DNA from: Rhodococcus rhodnii NBRC 100604
GTDB lineage: Bacteria > Actinomycetota > Actinomycetes > Mycobacteriales > Mycobacteriaceae
Direction: 5' to 3'
Assembly (NCBI RefSeq): GCF_001894925.1
Contig: NZ_BCXD01000001.1
Location: 248,001-312,000, forward strand
DNA length: 64,000 bases
Of this stretch, positions 20,374-28,396 are shown in pieces; within the stretch, counting starts at the first letter, position 1; each line of letters starts with the position of its first letter. A program made the position numbers and the translations under genes. A model generated the notes under the pieces. It was not told the origin of the DNA. It did no database searches and saw nothing but the letters and a program-made list of their open reading frames with translations.

Positions 20374-21195
20374 ATGGCCCGCAGCAAGTACGTCAAACCG
20401 CAGTCCCGGCAGATCTCCCGCGCCCGCGTCGTGGCGAACGACCGCATCGGCCCGCACTTCGTCCGCGTCACGGTCGCCGGTCCCGAGCTGGCGACGATCG
20501 CACCGCTGGGCTACGACCAGTGGTTCCGGATGTTCTTCCCGGCCGAGGGGCAGGACCGGCTCGAGCTGCCGACCGCAACGAGCAATCTCTGGTACGCGCA
20601 GTACAAGCTCATGGGCAAGGCGACCCGGCCGCACGTGCGCAACTACACGATCCGCGAGCTCAGAACCGCGGGTACCGGACACTTCGGCAGCGACCCCGAG
20701 ATCGAGATCGACTTCGCCGATCACGGCGACATCGGCCCCGCGTCGAGCTGGGCGCGCTCTGCCGCGGTCGGCGACGAGATCGCGCTGCTCGACGAGGGAC
20801 TCGTCTTCAATCCCGTCGAGGGAACGCAGTGGCACCTGCTCGTGGGCGACGAGAGCGCACTGCCCGCGATCGAGGGCATCCTGCGCTCGCTACCGGGTGA
20901 CGCCGTCGGGCGAGCGTTCGTGGAGATCCCGCACGACGACGACCGCCGCGATCTCCGGGAGCTGCCGAACGTTCCGGTGACGTGGACGGTACGCAGCGGC
21001 GGCGAGCCGGTGGGCGCTGCCGTGCAGCGCGCCGTCGAGGCGGCGGACCTGCCGAGCGGCCGGGCCTACACGTTCGTCGCGGGCGAGAGCGGGATGGCGA
21101 CGGGGGTGCGCCGCCATCTCGTCGGCGACCGTGGCTTCGCGAAGACCGACATCTCGTTCACAGGGTTCTGGCGGGAAGGCAAGGCACAGGGCTGA
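20374..21195 (+). CDS. Siderophore-interacting protein (NAD(P)H ferric-siderophore reductase, ViuB-like)
   Basis: 273 residues. The N-terminal FAD-binding domain is fused to the SIP C-terminal domain. Visible motifs are RNYTIRE (FAD binding, about 90), HLLVGDESALPAIEGILRSLP (about 150-170) and a C-terminal FVAGESGMATGVRRHL segment. Such enzymes release iron from siderophores by reduction. The iron box upstream supports iron-starvation expression. No siderophore biosynthesis genes are nearby. Confidence 0.92.
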   Translation: MARSKYVKPQSRQISRARVVANDRIGPHFVRVTVAGPELATIAPLGYDQWFRMFFPAEGQDRLELPTATSNLWYAQYKLMGKATRPHVRNYTIRELRTAGTGHFGSDPEIEIDFADHGDIGPASSWARSAAVGDEIALLDEGLVFNPVEGTQWHLLVGDESALPAIEGILRSLPGDAVGRAFVEIPHDDDRRDLRELPNVPVTWTVRSGGEPVGAAVQRAVEAADLPSGRAYTFVAGESGMATGVRRHLVGDRGFAKTDISFTGFWREGKAQG

Positions 21196-21217
21196 TCGCG
21201 GCGGGACGGCAGACACG

Positions 21218-21252
21218 ACTCGGGCGGGACCGCAGTGCGGTCCCGCCCGAGT
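21218..21252. terminator. Bidirectional terminator
   Basis: A perfect 17-bp inverted repeat (21218-21234 with 21236-21252) between two convergent genes ending at 21195 (plus) and 21271 (minus). The single-base centre would open to a loop of about five. Confidence 0.8.
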
Positions 21253-21270
21253 GGTCTGTCGGCCGGAGTG

Positions 21271-21717
21271 TCAGCCGGCGTACTTCTGCACGAGCGCGCC
21301 GACCCGCGGAAGTGCTTCGGCGACGTGCTTCTTCGCCGAGCCGCGCAGCGACGAGTAGACCTTCTTGACGGCCGCGCGATCGGTGCCCTCGATGCGCGAG
21401 TCGGTCACGCCGAGCAGCGAATCCGAGACGGCCTCCTGGTTCGCGACGAGGTAGTCGGCGAACGACGCGCCACCGCTCGCGGCGAACTCCTGCCAGTACG
21501 GTTCGAGCTTCTCGACGAACTCGGGCAGCAGACCCTCGATCGCGTCGGGCACGATCGACGGCCCGACCTTCTTCACCGCAGCGTAGCCACCCTTGAGCGC
21601 GAGTCCCGAGGCGCCGGACTTGTCGCCGACCTCGGCGTCGATCACGGCGTGGACGTCGGCGACGACCTGCTCGGACTTAGACTCGTCGAGCATCGATTCT
21701 TTCAGCGGTGCAACCAC
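21271..21717 (-). CDS. DUF6918-like conserved protein
   Basis: About 148 soluble, largely helical residues. Features are LKESMLDESKSEQVVADVHAVIDAEV, DKSGASGLALKGGYAAVKKVGP and a C-terminal basic helix. This resembles small actinobacterial proteins such as Rv0543c, which lies in the same region of the M. tuberculosis map. GTG 21717 is preferred (GGAGG eight bases upstream); GTG 21723 is closer to that site. Function unknown. Confidence 0.85.
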   Translation of the reverse strand: MVAPLKESMLDESKSEQVVADVHAVIDAEVGDKSGASGLALKGGYAAVKKVGPSIVPDAIEGLLPEFVEKLEPYWQEFAASGGASFADYLVANQEAVSDSLLGVTDSRIEGTDRAAVKKVYSSLRGSAKKHVAEALPRVGALVQKYAG

Positions 21718-21766
21718 TTTCACGGCCTCCGTTGGGGGTTTCTGTACGATCGTGACCCGCCGGAGA

Positions 21767-22780
21767 TTACACACTCGCTCCGCCCTCGCGCTCCGCGAGC
21801 ACCGAGTGAGTGCGGCGGAGGCGGTCGCGCCACCACCGCTCGCGCGGCGACGGCTCCGTCACCGCCGCGGACGCCAGACGCGCCGGATCCGGCACGACCG
21901 TACCAGAGTGGACGATGCCCGACTCGTCCGGAGTGAGCGTCGCGACGTCGTCGTCGAACAGTCCCCCGGTCCCGAGTCCGCACGCGTACGGCAACGACGG
22001 AAGTGCGCACGCCGCTGCGACTCCCGCCGACATGCCGACCGCGGTGTCGAGTGCACTCGACACGACCACCGGCACGCCGTGCTCGGCGAGTTCCTCCGCG
22101 AGCGCGACGAGGGCGCGCATCCCGCCGAGCGGAGCGACCTTGAGCACGGCCACGTCGGCGGCGCCCGCACGCACGACGCGCATCGGATCGGCGGCCTTGC
22201 GGATGCTCTCGTCCGCCGCGATCGGGGTGTCCGGGACGCGCCTGCGCACCTCGGCGAGTTCGGCGACGCTCGCGCACGGCTGTTCGGCGTATTCGAGAGT
22301 GCCCGTGCGGGTGAGCGCACGCAGGGCCTCCACCGCCTCGTCGACGCTCCAGCCGCCGTTCGCGTCGATACGCACCTTCTCGACGCGGGCGCGCACCGCC
22401 TCGACCCGCGCGACGTCGGCGTCGAGCGTGCCGCCGGGCTCGGCAACCTTGACCTTCGCGGTGCGGGCACCGGGGAACCGCGCCAGGACGGCGTCCACCT
22501 CACCGGGATCGACCGCGGGGACGGTCGCGTTGACCTCGACGCCGTCGCGGACCGCGGGGGGTGGCCCGAGCCACGCCGCCTCGAGGCCGGCGCGCAGCCA
22601 TGCCGCGGCCTCCTCGTCGTCGTACTCCACGAACGGCGCGAACTCGCCCCAGCCCGCGGGCCCGCGCAGCAGCACCGCCTCGCGCGTCGTGATGCCACGA
22701 AATCTCACCCGCATCGGCAGCGACACGACTGTCGCCGCTGCGAGCACGTCGTCCAGCGCGGGCAGCGGCATGCGGGTCAT
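21767..22780 (-). CDS. menC: o-Succinylbenzoate synthase MenC
   Basis: 337 residues, enolase superfamily. It has the AKVKVAEPGG segment (catalytic KxK), the metal-ligand region VRIDANGGWSVDEA, AADESIRKAADP and LKVAPLGGMRA (second catalytic Lys). It dehydrates SHCHC to o-succinylbenzoate. The ATG at 22780 fits the family; the open frame upstream overlaps the menB start region. It is divergent from menB with about 70 bases between. Confidence 0.94.
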   Translation of the reverse strand: MTRMPLPALDDVLAAATVVSLPMRVRFRGITTREAVLLRGPAGWGEFAPFVEYDDEEAAAWLRAGLEAAWLGPPPAVRDGVEVNATVPAVDPGEVDAVLARFPGARTAKVKVAEPGGTLDADVARVEAVRARVEKVRIDANGGWSVDEAVEALRALTRTGTLEYAEQPCASVAELAEVRRRVPDTPIAADESIRKAADPMRVVRAGAADVAVLKVAPLGGMRALVALAEELAEHGVPVVVSSALDTAVGMSAGVAAACALPSLPYACGLGTGGLFDDDVATLTPDESGIVHSGTVVPDPARLASAAVTEPSPRERWWRDRLRRTHSVLAEREGGASV

Positions 22781-22851
22781 ACCTGCACGGTAGCGGCACG
22801 AGCCGCGGCGACCGTGTACGCGGCCGCGCACGCCGCCTATTGTCTCCAGGT

Positions 22852-23769
22852 GTGACCTTCGATCCGCAGCTCTGGCGCCCCGTCCCCGGTTTCGAGAACC
22901 TCTCCGACATCACGTACCACCGCCATCTCCACTCCGGAATCGTGCGGGTCGCGTTCGATCGGCCCGAGGTACGCAACGCCTTTCGGCCGCACACCGTCGA
23001 CGAGCTCTATCGCGCGCTCGATCACGCACGCACGAGTTCCGACGTGGGCGCCGTCCTGCTCACGGGCAACGGCCCGAGCCCCAAGGACGGCGGGTGGGCG
23101 TTCTGCTCGGGCGGCGATCAGCGGATCCGCGGCCGCAGCGGCTACCGCTACACCGAACGCGACAGCGGGTCGGGTGAACTCGGCGAGACCGCCGACACCG
23201 TCGACAAGGCGCGCGCCGGCCGCCTGCACATCCTCGAGGTACAGCGGCTGATCCGCTTCATGCCGAAGGTCGTCATCGCCCTCGTGAACGGCTGGGCCGC
23301 GGGCGGCGGGCACAGCCTGCACGTCGTGTGCGACCTCACGCTCGCGAGCCGCGAACACGCGCGCTTCAAGCAGACCGACGCCGACGTCGGAAGCTTCGAC
23401 GGCGGTTACGGCAGCGCATACCTCGCGAAGATGGTGGGACAGAAGTTCGCGCGCGAGATCTTCTTCCTCGGCGAGACCTACACCGCCGAGCAGATGCACC
23501 ACATGGGCGCGGTGAACAAGGTCGTCGATCACGCCGACCTCGAGAACGAGGGCATCGCGTGGGGCGAGAAGATCCTGGGCAAGTCGCCGCAGGCGCAGCG
23601 CATGCTCAAGTACGCGTTCAACCTCGCCGACGACGGCCTCGTCGGGCAGCAGTTGTTCGCGGGCGAGGCGACGCGGCTGGCGTACATGACCGACGAGGCC
23701 GTCGAGGGACGCGACTCGTTCCTCGAGAAGCGTTCGCCGGACTGGTCCGGACATCCCTGGTACTTCTGA
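22852..23769 (+). CDS. menB: 1,4-Dihydroxy-2-naphthoyl-CoA synthase MenB
   Basis: 305 residues, crotonase family. Visible are WAFCSGGDQRIRGRSGY (oxyanion/active-site loop), NGWAAGGGHSLHVVCDLTLAS and TDADVGSFDGGYGSAYLA with the catalytic Asp region. It ends FLEKRSPDWSGHPWYF, diagnostic for MenB. It closes the naphthoate ring from OSB-CoA. The GTG at 22852 is chosen over an in-frame TTG at 22840. Confidence 0.97.
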   Translation: MTFDPQLWRPVPGFENLSDITYHRHLHSGIVRVAFDRPEVRNAFRPHTVDELYRALDHARTSSDVGAVLLTGNGPSPKDGGWAFCSGGDQRIRGRSGYRYTERDSGSGELGETADTVDKARAGRLHILEVQRLIRFMPKVVIALVNGWAAGGGHSLHVVCDLTLASREHARFKQTDADVGSFDGGYGSAYLAKMVGQKFAREIFFLGETYTAEQMHHMGAVNKVVDHADLENEGIAWGEKILGKSPQAQRMLKYAFNLADDGLVGQQLFAGEATRLAYMTDEAVEGRDSFLEKRSPDWSGHPWYF

Positions 23770-23808
23770 GGAACGAGCGACCGGCCCACCCCGACGGAAG
23801 GTGAGAAC

Positions 23809-24204
23809 GTGGAGATTCTCGGCAGCCGCACGATCCTGCGTCCCGCCGACTACGAGCGCACCCTCGCGTTCTACCGGGACATCCTCGGGCTCGCGATCTC
23901 GCGCGAGTATCCCGGCGGCACCGTCTTCTTCGCGGGGCAGGGGCTGATCGAGGTCGCCGCGCACGGCGGCAGCCCCCAGGGCGAGCGCGGGTCGTTCGAC
24001 GGCGCGCTGTGGCTCCAGGTGCGCGATCTCACCGCGGCGCAGACCGAACTCGTTCTCACGGGGGTGCCCATCGTGCGCGGCGCCCAGCAGGAGCCGTGGG
24101 GGCTGCACGAGATGTGGATCGAGGACCCCGACGGCATTCCGATCGTGCTCGTCGAGGTCCCCGAGGACCATCCGATCCGCCGCGATCAGCGACCCACGCC
24201 CTGA
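23809..24204 (+). CDS. VOC (glyoxalase/dioxygenase) superfamily protein
   Basis: 131 residues. Single VOC module with ILRPADYERTLAFYRDILGLAISREYP at the N terminus and HEMWIEDPDGIPIVLVEVPEDHP at the C terminus, with a metal-ligand Glu in the last strand. GTG start with GAAGGTGAG upstream, 39 bases after menB, so probably cotranscribed. A VOC gene also lies near menB in mycobacteria (Rv0546c). Substrate unknown. Confidence 0.9.
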   Translation: MEILGSRTILRPADYERTLAFYRDILGLAISREYPGGTVFFAGQGLIEVAAHGGSPQGERGSFDGALWLQVRDLTAAQTELVLTGVPIVRGAQQEPWGLHEMWIEDPDGIPIVLVEVPEDHPIRRDQRPTP

Positions 24205-24656
24205 CCGTCGCTCGCGGCGTCGCGCTCGCCGAGCGCCGCTGCGAGCCGGTCGCCCTGCGCGCGGCTCTCGACCAGCCTGCGCAACGACCACAGCCGGATC
24301 GCCTCGGTCGTCGTCGCGGCGACGAACATCGCGGCGCCGACGACGATGAGTGCCACGAATCCCAGTGCGAGCATCTGATAGGACGCGAGGTCGCGCGGAT
24401 CGGCGAGCGTGAGCGACGCGACGTAGACGACGAACGTCGCGACCGTCCCGACGATCATCGCGATCACGCCCGTGATCCGCGCGCCGCCGCGAGCCCGCCG
24501 CGGCGCCGGCGCACCCACGCTCGACGCGACGTCGGCCTCGAACCGGCCGCGCCGTCCCGAGTCGGCGGTCCCGGCGTCCGTGTGTGTGTCGCCGGTGGCG
24601 GGTCCGCCGCCGGCGGTGGCAGTGGTGGTGGTACCGGTCGTCTCGGTCGAGCTCAT
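24186..24656 (-). CDS. Two-TM conserved membrane protein
   Basis: 156 residues. A Thr/Gly-rich disordered N terminus (about 60 residues) is followed by two membrane segments (about 62-83 and 95-117) and a charged C-terminal helix. It overlaps the livF-like stop by four bases (24653-24656), so it is the last gene of the ABC importer operon. Its 3' end overlaps the VOC gene by 19 bases on the opposite strand. Function unknown. Confidence 0.8.
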   Translation of the reverse strand: MSSTETTGTTTTATAGGGPATGDTHTDAGTADSGRRGRFEADVASSVGAPAPRRARGGARITGVIAMIVGTVATFVVYVASLTLADPRDLASYQMLALGFVALIVVGAAMFVAATTTEAIRLWSLRRLVESRAQGDRLAAALGERDAASDGQGVGR

Positions 24657-25372
24657 CGGGATCCTCCCTCGGTGGTGAGCTGATAGCTGGCGGAGAGGTC
24701 GGTCTCGACCTCGCTCGCGGGACGCACGTCGACGACGCGGCCCTGCTGCACCAGCGCCGCGCGGTCGGCGATGGGCAGGACCGCACGCGCGAACTGTTCC
24801 GCGACGAGCACGGTGACCCCCGACTGCGCGAGTGCCGCGACGACCTCGTACATCTCGCCGACGACGCGCGGCGCGAGGCCCATCGAGAGCTCGTCGAGCA
24901 GCAGGATCGCCGGGTCGGTCGCGAGCGCGCGGGAGAGGGCGAGCATCTGCTGTTCGCCACCCGACAGCGTTCCCGCGAGCTGGCCCCGCCTGCTGCCGAG
25001 CACCGGGAAACGCTCGTAGGCAACGGCTTCGATGTGCGCGAGCGTGCACCCGGATGCGGTCGCGAGCCAGAGATTCTCGCGCACCGTGAGATTCGGGAAG
25101 ATCCCGCGCCCCTCGGGGATCGTGCACAGGCCCAGCCTCGCCAACGCTGCGGGATCGGCTCCCGTCACGGCGTTGCCCGCGATCCGCACCTCCCCCGCCG
25201 TCGCGGGGAGCTGACCGCTGCACACCTTCAGCAGGGTCGTCTTGCCGGCGCCGTTGGGGCCCATGAGCGCCAGGACCTCGCCGCCGTACAGCGTGAGGTC
25301 GACTCCGTGGAGCACCTCGACCGGGCCGTATCCGGCTCGCACGCCGACGAGTTCGAGCAGTGGCCGAGTCAT
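24653..25372 (-). CDS. livF: Branched-chain amino acid type ABC transporter ATPase (LivF-like)
   Basis: 239 residues. Walker [10 protein letters not shown] (about 38-46), Q-loop region IPEGRGIFPNLTVREN (a LivF hallmark), signature LSGGEQQMLALSRAL, and Walker B ILLLDELSMGLAP. It energises the LivH/LivM permease with LivG. ATGA overlap with livG upstream. The substrate of this HAAT-family importer is not known. Confidence 0.93.
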   Translation of the reverse strand: MTRPLLELVGVRAGYGPVEVLHGVDLTLYGGEVLALMGPNGAGKTTLLKVCSGQLPATAGEVRIAGNAVTGADPAALARLGLCTIPEGRGIFPNLTVRENLWLATASGCTLAHIEAVAYERFPVLGSRRGQLAGTLSGGEQQMLALSRALATDPAILLLDELSMGLAPRVVGEMYEVVAALAQSGVTVLVAEQFARAVLPIADRAALVQQGRVVDVRPASEVETDLSASYQLTTEGGSR

Positions 25373-26166
25373 CCTGCCTCCCTGGCGGTGTCGGGTACGT
25401 CGCCGTCCGTCGCGGCAGTACCCGGGGTGTGATCGGTGCCGATGTACGCCGCGATCACGGCGGGATCGGCGCCCACCTGCTCGGGCGGGCCGCTCGCGAT
25501 GACCTTGCCGTAGTCGAGGACGTGCACGGTGCTGCACAGGCCCATGACGAGCGGCAGGTCGTGTTCGACGAGGCAGATCGCGAGGCCGCCGGCCGCGAGT
25601 TGGCGGAGCAGATCGGCGAACCGTGCCGTCTCCTCCTCGGTCTGGCCCGACGCGGGCTCGTCGAGCAACAGCACGCGCGGCCCGCTCATGAGAGCGCGGG
25701 CGACCTCCACGATCCGGGCGCGTCCCGTCGGGACGTCGGCGACGTCGTCGTCCGCGATGTCGGCGAGGCCGGTGAGCTCGAGCATCTCGTCGACGCTCGG
25801 GATCCGCCGGCCCGAGCGGCGGCCCGCGATGTCCGCGGCGACGAGCAGGTTCTGGCGCACCGTGAGCGACACGAACAGTTCGAGCCGCTGGAACGTGCGG
25901 GCCATCCCGAGCCGCGCCCGGCGATGCGGGGCGAGACGCGTGATGTCGTGCCCCGCGAGGTGCACGGTGCCCGCGGCGGGCCTGCCCGCTCCGGTGACGG
26001 TATCGAACAGCGTCGTCTTGCCCGCGCCGTTCGGCCCGATCAGGCCGGTGACCGTCCCGGCACGCACGCTGATCGAGACGTCGTCGAGCGCGACGTGCCC
26101 GCCGAACCGCACCGTTACGCCTCGGGTGTCGAGCAGTATTTCCCCGGACTGCAGATCATGAGACAA
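25369..26166 (-). CDS. livG: Branched-chain amino acid type ABC transporter ATPase (LivG-like)
   Basis: About 265 residues. Walker [34 protein letters not shown] (LivG-type Q-loop), a degenerate signature VPTGRARIVEVARAL in place of LSGGQ, and Walker B VLLLDEPASGQTEEE. The TTG start at 26166 is preceded by GAAGGGG at good spacing and overlaps livM by 11 bases; a GTG at 26202 would lengthen it by 12 residues. The altered signature (TGRAR) is odd and may lower ATPase efficiency. Confidence 0.9.
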   Translation of the reverse strand: MSHDLQSGEILLDTRGVTVRFGGHVALDDVSISVRAGTVTGLIGPNGAGKTTLFDTVTGAGRPAAGTVHLAGHDITRLAPHRRARLGMARTFQRLELFVSLTVRQNLLVAADIAGRRSGRRIPSVDEMLELTGLADIADDDVADVPTGRARIVEVARALMSGPRVLLLDEPASGQTEEETARFADLLRQLAAGGLAICLVEHDLPLVMGLCSTVHVLDYGKVIASGPPEQVGADPAVIAAYIGTDHTPGTAATDGDVPDTAREAG

Positions 26167-27217
26167 CGGAAGCCCCTTCGTTCGCACTGCGATTGCGTCC
26201 ACTCGGCTGCGCGTCGATACCCAGCATGCGGTCGAGGTCCTCGGGGCTCGGCACGTCGCGCGACCAGTCGTCGTGCTCGCCGTCCGGAACGCCGTCGTGC
26301 CCGCCCGTCACCATGCGGCCGACGACCGGGAGTGCGAACACGGTGACGACGGCGATCGTCGCGAACCACCAGTTGCCGAGAATGCCCGTGAGTGCGGCGA
26401 CGTAGGCCGCGGCGACGACACCCGCACCGCCGAACAGGACGGCGGGAGTGGCCCGCAGATCGCGGTAGCCCTCGACGACGTCGTGGACGATCCCGGACGG
26501 ATTGCGGCCCACGCCGATACCGATGAGCGCGGGACTGATCGCGGCGATGTGACCGAGTGTCGTCCACAGCCCCTCGAGTTCGGGCTGGGTGCGGGCGAGA
26601 TTGCCGAACGACGCCATGATGACGACGAATCCGACGCCGGACATGAGGCCGCCGAACAGCGCGCCGCTCACGTAGCCGATCCCCGCGACGACCGTGAGCA
26701 TCACGAGCGACAGGCTCACCATGATCGAGAAACTCTCGATCGAGACCGCGCCCATCGCGATGGACATGAAGACGCCACCGAGGCCGGCGATCGCGGCGGA
26801 GATCGTGAACACCGAGAGCTTGAGCCACACGAGATTCTGGCCCAGCATCGCGGCGGCCGCGGGACTGTCCTTCATCGCGACGAGCCGGCGTCCGTATCCA
26901 CTGCGGCGCAACGACACCAGCGCGACCGACAGCGCCGCGAACACGAGCGTCACGACGAGCAGGAAGGTCGTCGGATCACGCAGGTCGATCGCCCCGATCC
27001 GGAGCGGCGGCACGGCGAGCGAGCCCTGCGTGAAGAACGAGAACCGGACCCCGAACAGCTCGTGCTCGGTCGTGTCGCGCAGCACCATGTTGCTGAAGAA
27101 CACACCGAAGGCCATCGTCGCGAGAGCGAGATACAGCCCGCGCAGCCGCAGCGCCGGGAGCGCGACGAGACCGCCGATCAGCCCCGTCACGACGACCGCG
27201 ACGACGAGACCCCACAC
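26156..27217 (-). CDS. livM: LivM-like permease half (possible separate translation)
   Basis: 353 residues from a GTG. Membrane segments continue to about residue 300, then a soluble acidic tail (DDWSRDVPSPEDLDRMLGID). The core ALRLRGLYLALATMAFGVFF is the LivM signature. It lacks the roughly 34 N-terminal residues encoded between the TAG and this GTG, and no ribosome binding site is clear, so independent translation is doubtful. Confidence 0.6.
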   Translation of the reverse strand: MWGLVVAVVVTGLIGGLVALPALRLRGLYLALATMAFGVFFSNMVLRDTTEHELFGVRFSFFTQGSLAVPPLRIGAIDLRDPTTFLLVVTLVFAALSVALVSLRRSGYGRRLVAMKDSPAAAAMLGQNLVWLKLSVFTISAAIAGLGGVFMSIAMGAVSIESFSIMVSLSLVMLTVVAGIGYVSGALFGGLMSGVGFVVIMASFGNLARTQPELEGLWTTLGHIAAISPALIGIGVGRNPSGIVHDVVEGYRDLRATPAVLFGGAGVVAAAYVAALTGILGNWWFATIAVVTVFALPVVGRMVTGGHDGVPDGEHDDWSRDVPSPEDLDRMLGIDAQPSGRNRSANEGASVVS

Positions 27218-27319
27218 CGTGAGCCGCGCGTCGAGTCCGGTCCCGACGATGCCGAAGTGGAACGCGACGATCGACGCGATGGCACCGAACGAGACGGGCG
27301 CGAGGTTGAGTTCACCCGC

Positions 27320-28396
27320 CTATCCGGTGAGCAGCGTGAGCGAGAGCGCGATGACGGCGAAGGCCATACCGATCGTGAGCGTCGTGATCGCCGACTCCAC
27401 CATGAGCAACCGGATCGCCAGGACCGCGACGACGAGGACGCCTCCCCACGCGACCGCCGACCGCACCGTCGGAACGTGATAGCGCTCGCGGGTGCGGGAC
27501 ACCGCGCCGCGCAGACGATCCTGCGGCAGCACGATGAGGACCACGAAGAGCGCGATCATCGGCAGCGACACCCGGAGGTTGCCGGTCCACGTCCAGTCCG
27601 TCGGCATGTACGCGAGGACGTATGCACCTGCGAGACCGAGGATCATCGCACCGACGAACGTCCGGGGAATGCTTCGCAACCTGCCGAACATCGCGGCCGC
27701 GAACGCGTCGATGACCAGCAGCGTCAGCAGATTCGCCTCGAGCGTGCCGCCGCTGATCGGCGTCACGAGGATGCCCGCGAGCACCGCGAGCGTCGAGCCC
27801 AGCATCCACGACAGCGCCGCGAGCCGGTTCGGGTCGTGACCGCACAGCGTGAGCAGCGACTGGTCGTCGACGAGCCCGCGCATCGCGACGCCGGTGCGGG
27901 TGCGCACGAACAGCACCCGCAGCCCGACGGCGATCGCCGCGGCGGCGATCAGGCACGTGATCTCGTGCCAGCGCAACGTGATTCCACCGACCGAGATCGC
28001 GGCGCCGTCGAAGAACATCGGCACCGAACGGGCGCGTTCGGGATTCCAGAACCAGTGCGAGAGCGAGAGCATCCCGAGCAGCACCGCGACCGTCACGACG
28101 ATGCGCGTGACCTCCGCGGTGTCGCGCAGCCCCCGCATGATCACCGAGTGCAGCACCCAGCCCATGAACGGGCCGAGCACACCGATCACGAGCAGTGCCG
28201 ACAGCACGACGGGCAACTGCCAGCCGTAGGCGAGCTGCCAGAACGCGAACGCCCCGAGCATCGCCTGCGCGCCGTGCGCGAAGTTGAAGATCCCCGACGT
28301 GTTGTAGGTGACGACGAGGCCCGACGCCGAGATCGCGTAGACCGAGCCGAGGACGAGCCCGATGAACGTGAAGGTGAGAAAGGTGTCCATGCTCAC
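27320..28396 (-). CDS. livH: LivH-like permease half (ends at the TAG)
   Basis: 358 residues, strongly hydrophobic with about eight to ten membrane segments. The GTG start overlaps the binding-protein stop (GTGA). The N-terminal LivH domain is complete (to about residue 300), followed by a linker and the first membrane segments of the LivM half before the TAG. If the amber is real, this is the only product certain to be translated. Confidence 0.85.
   Translation of the reverse strand: MSMDTFLTFTFIGLVLGSVYAISASGLVVTYNTSGIFNFAHGAQAMLGAFAFWQLAYGWQLPVVLSALLVIGVLGPFMGWVLHSVIMRGLRDTAEVTRIVVTVAVLLGMLSLSHWFWNPERARSVPMFFDGAAISVGGITLRWHEITCLIAAAAIAVGLRVLFVRTRTGVAMRGLVDDQSLLTLCGHDPNRLAALSWMLGSTLAVLAGILVTPISGGTLEANLLTLLVIDAFAAAMFGRLRSIPRTFVGAMILGLAGAYVLAYMPTDWTWTGNLRVSLPMIALFVVLIVLPQDRLRGAVSRTRERYHVPTVRSAVAWGGVLVVAVLAIRLLMVESAITTLTIGMAFAVIALSLTLLTG

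Larger units (their letters stand above)
26156..28396 (-). pseudogene. livHM: Fused LivH-LivM permease interrupted by an in-frame TAG
   Basis: One reading frame of 747 codons encodes a LivH-like half (28396-27323, about 358 residues, GLVVTYNTSGIFNFAHGAQAMLGAF motif) and a LivM-like half (to 26156). A single TAG at 27320-27322 divides them. The codons around it read LTLLTG-stop-AGELNLAP, where homologues have Tyr (LTGYAG). After the TAG the first in-frame usual start is GTG at 27217, which would drop the first membrane segment of LivM. It may be a nonsense mutation, a sequence error or readthrough. Confidence 0.85.
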
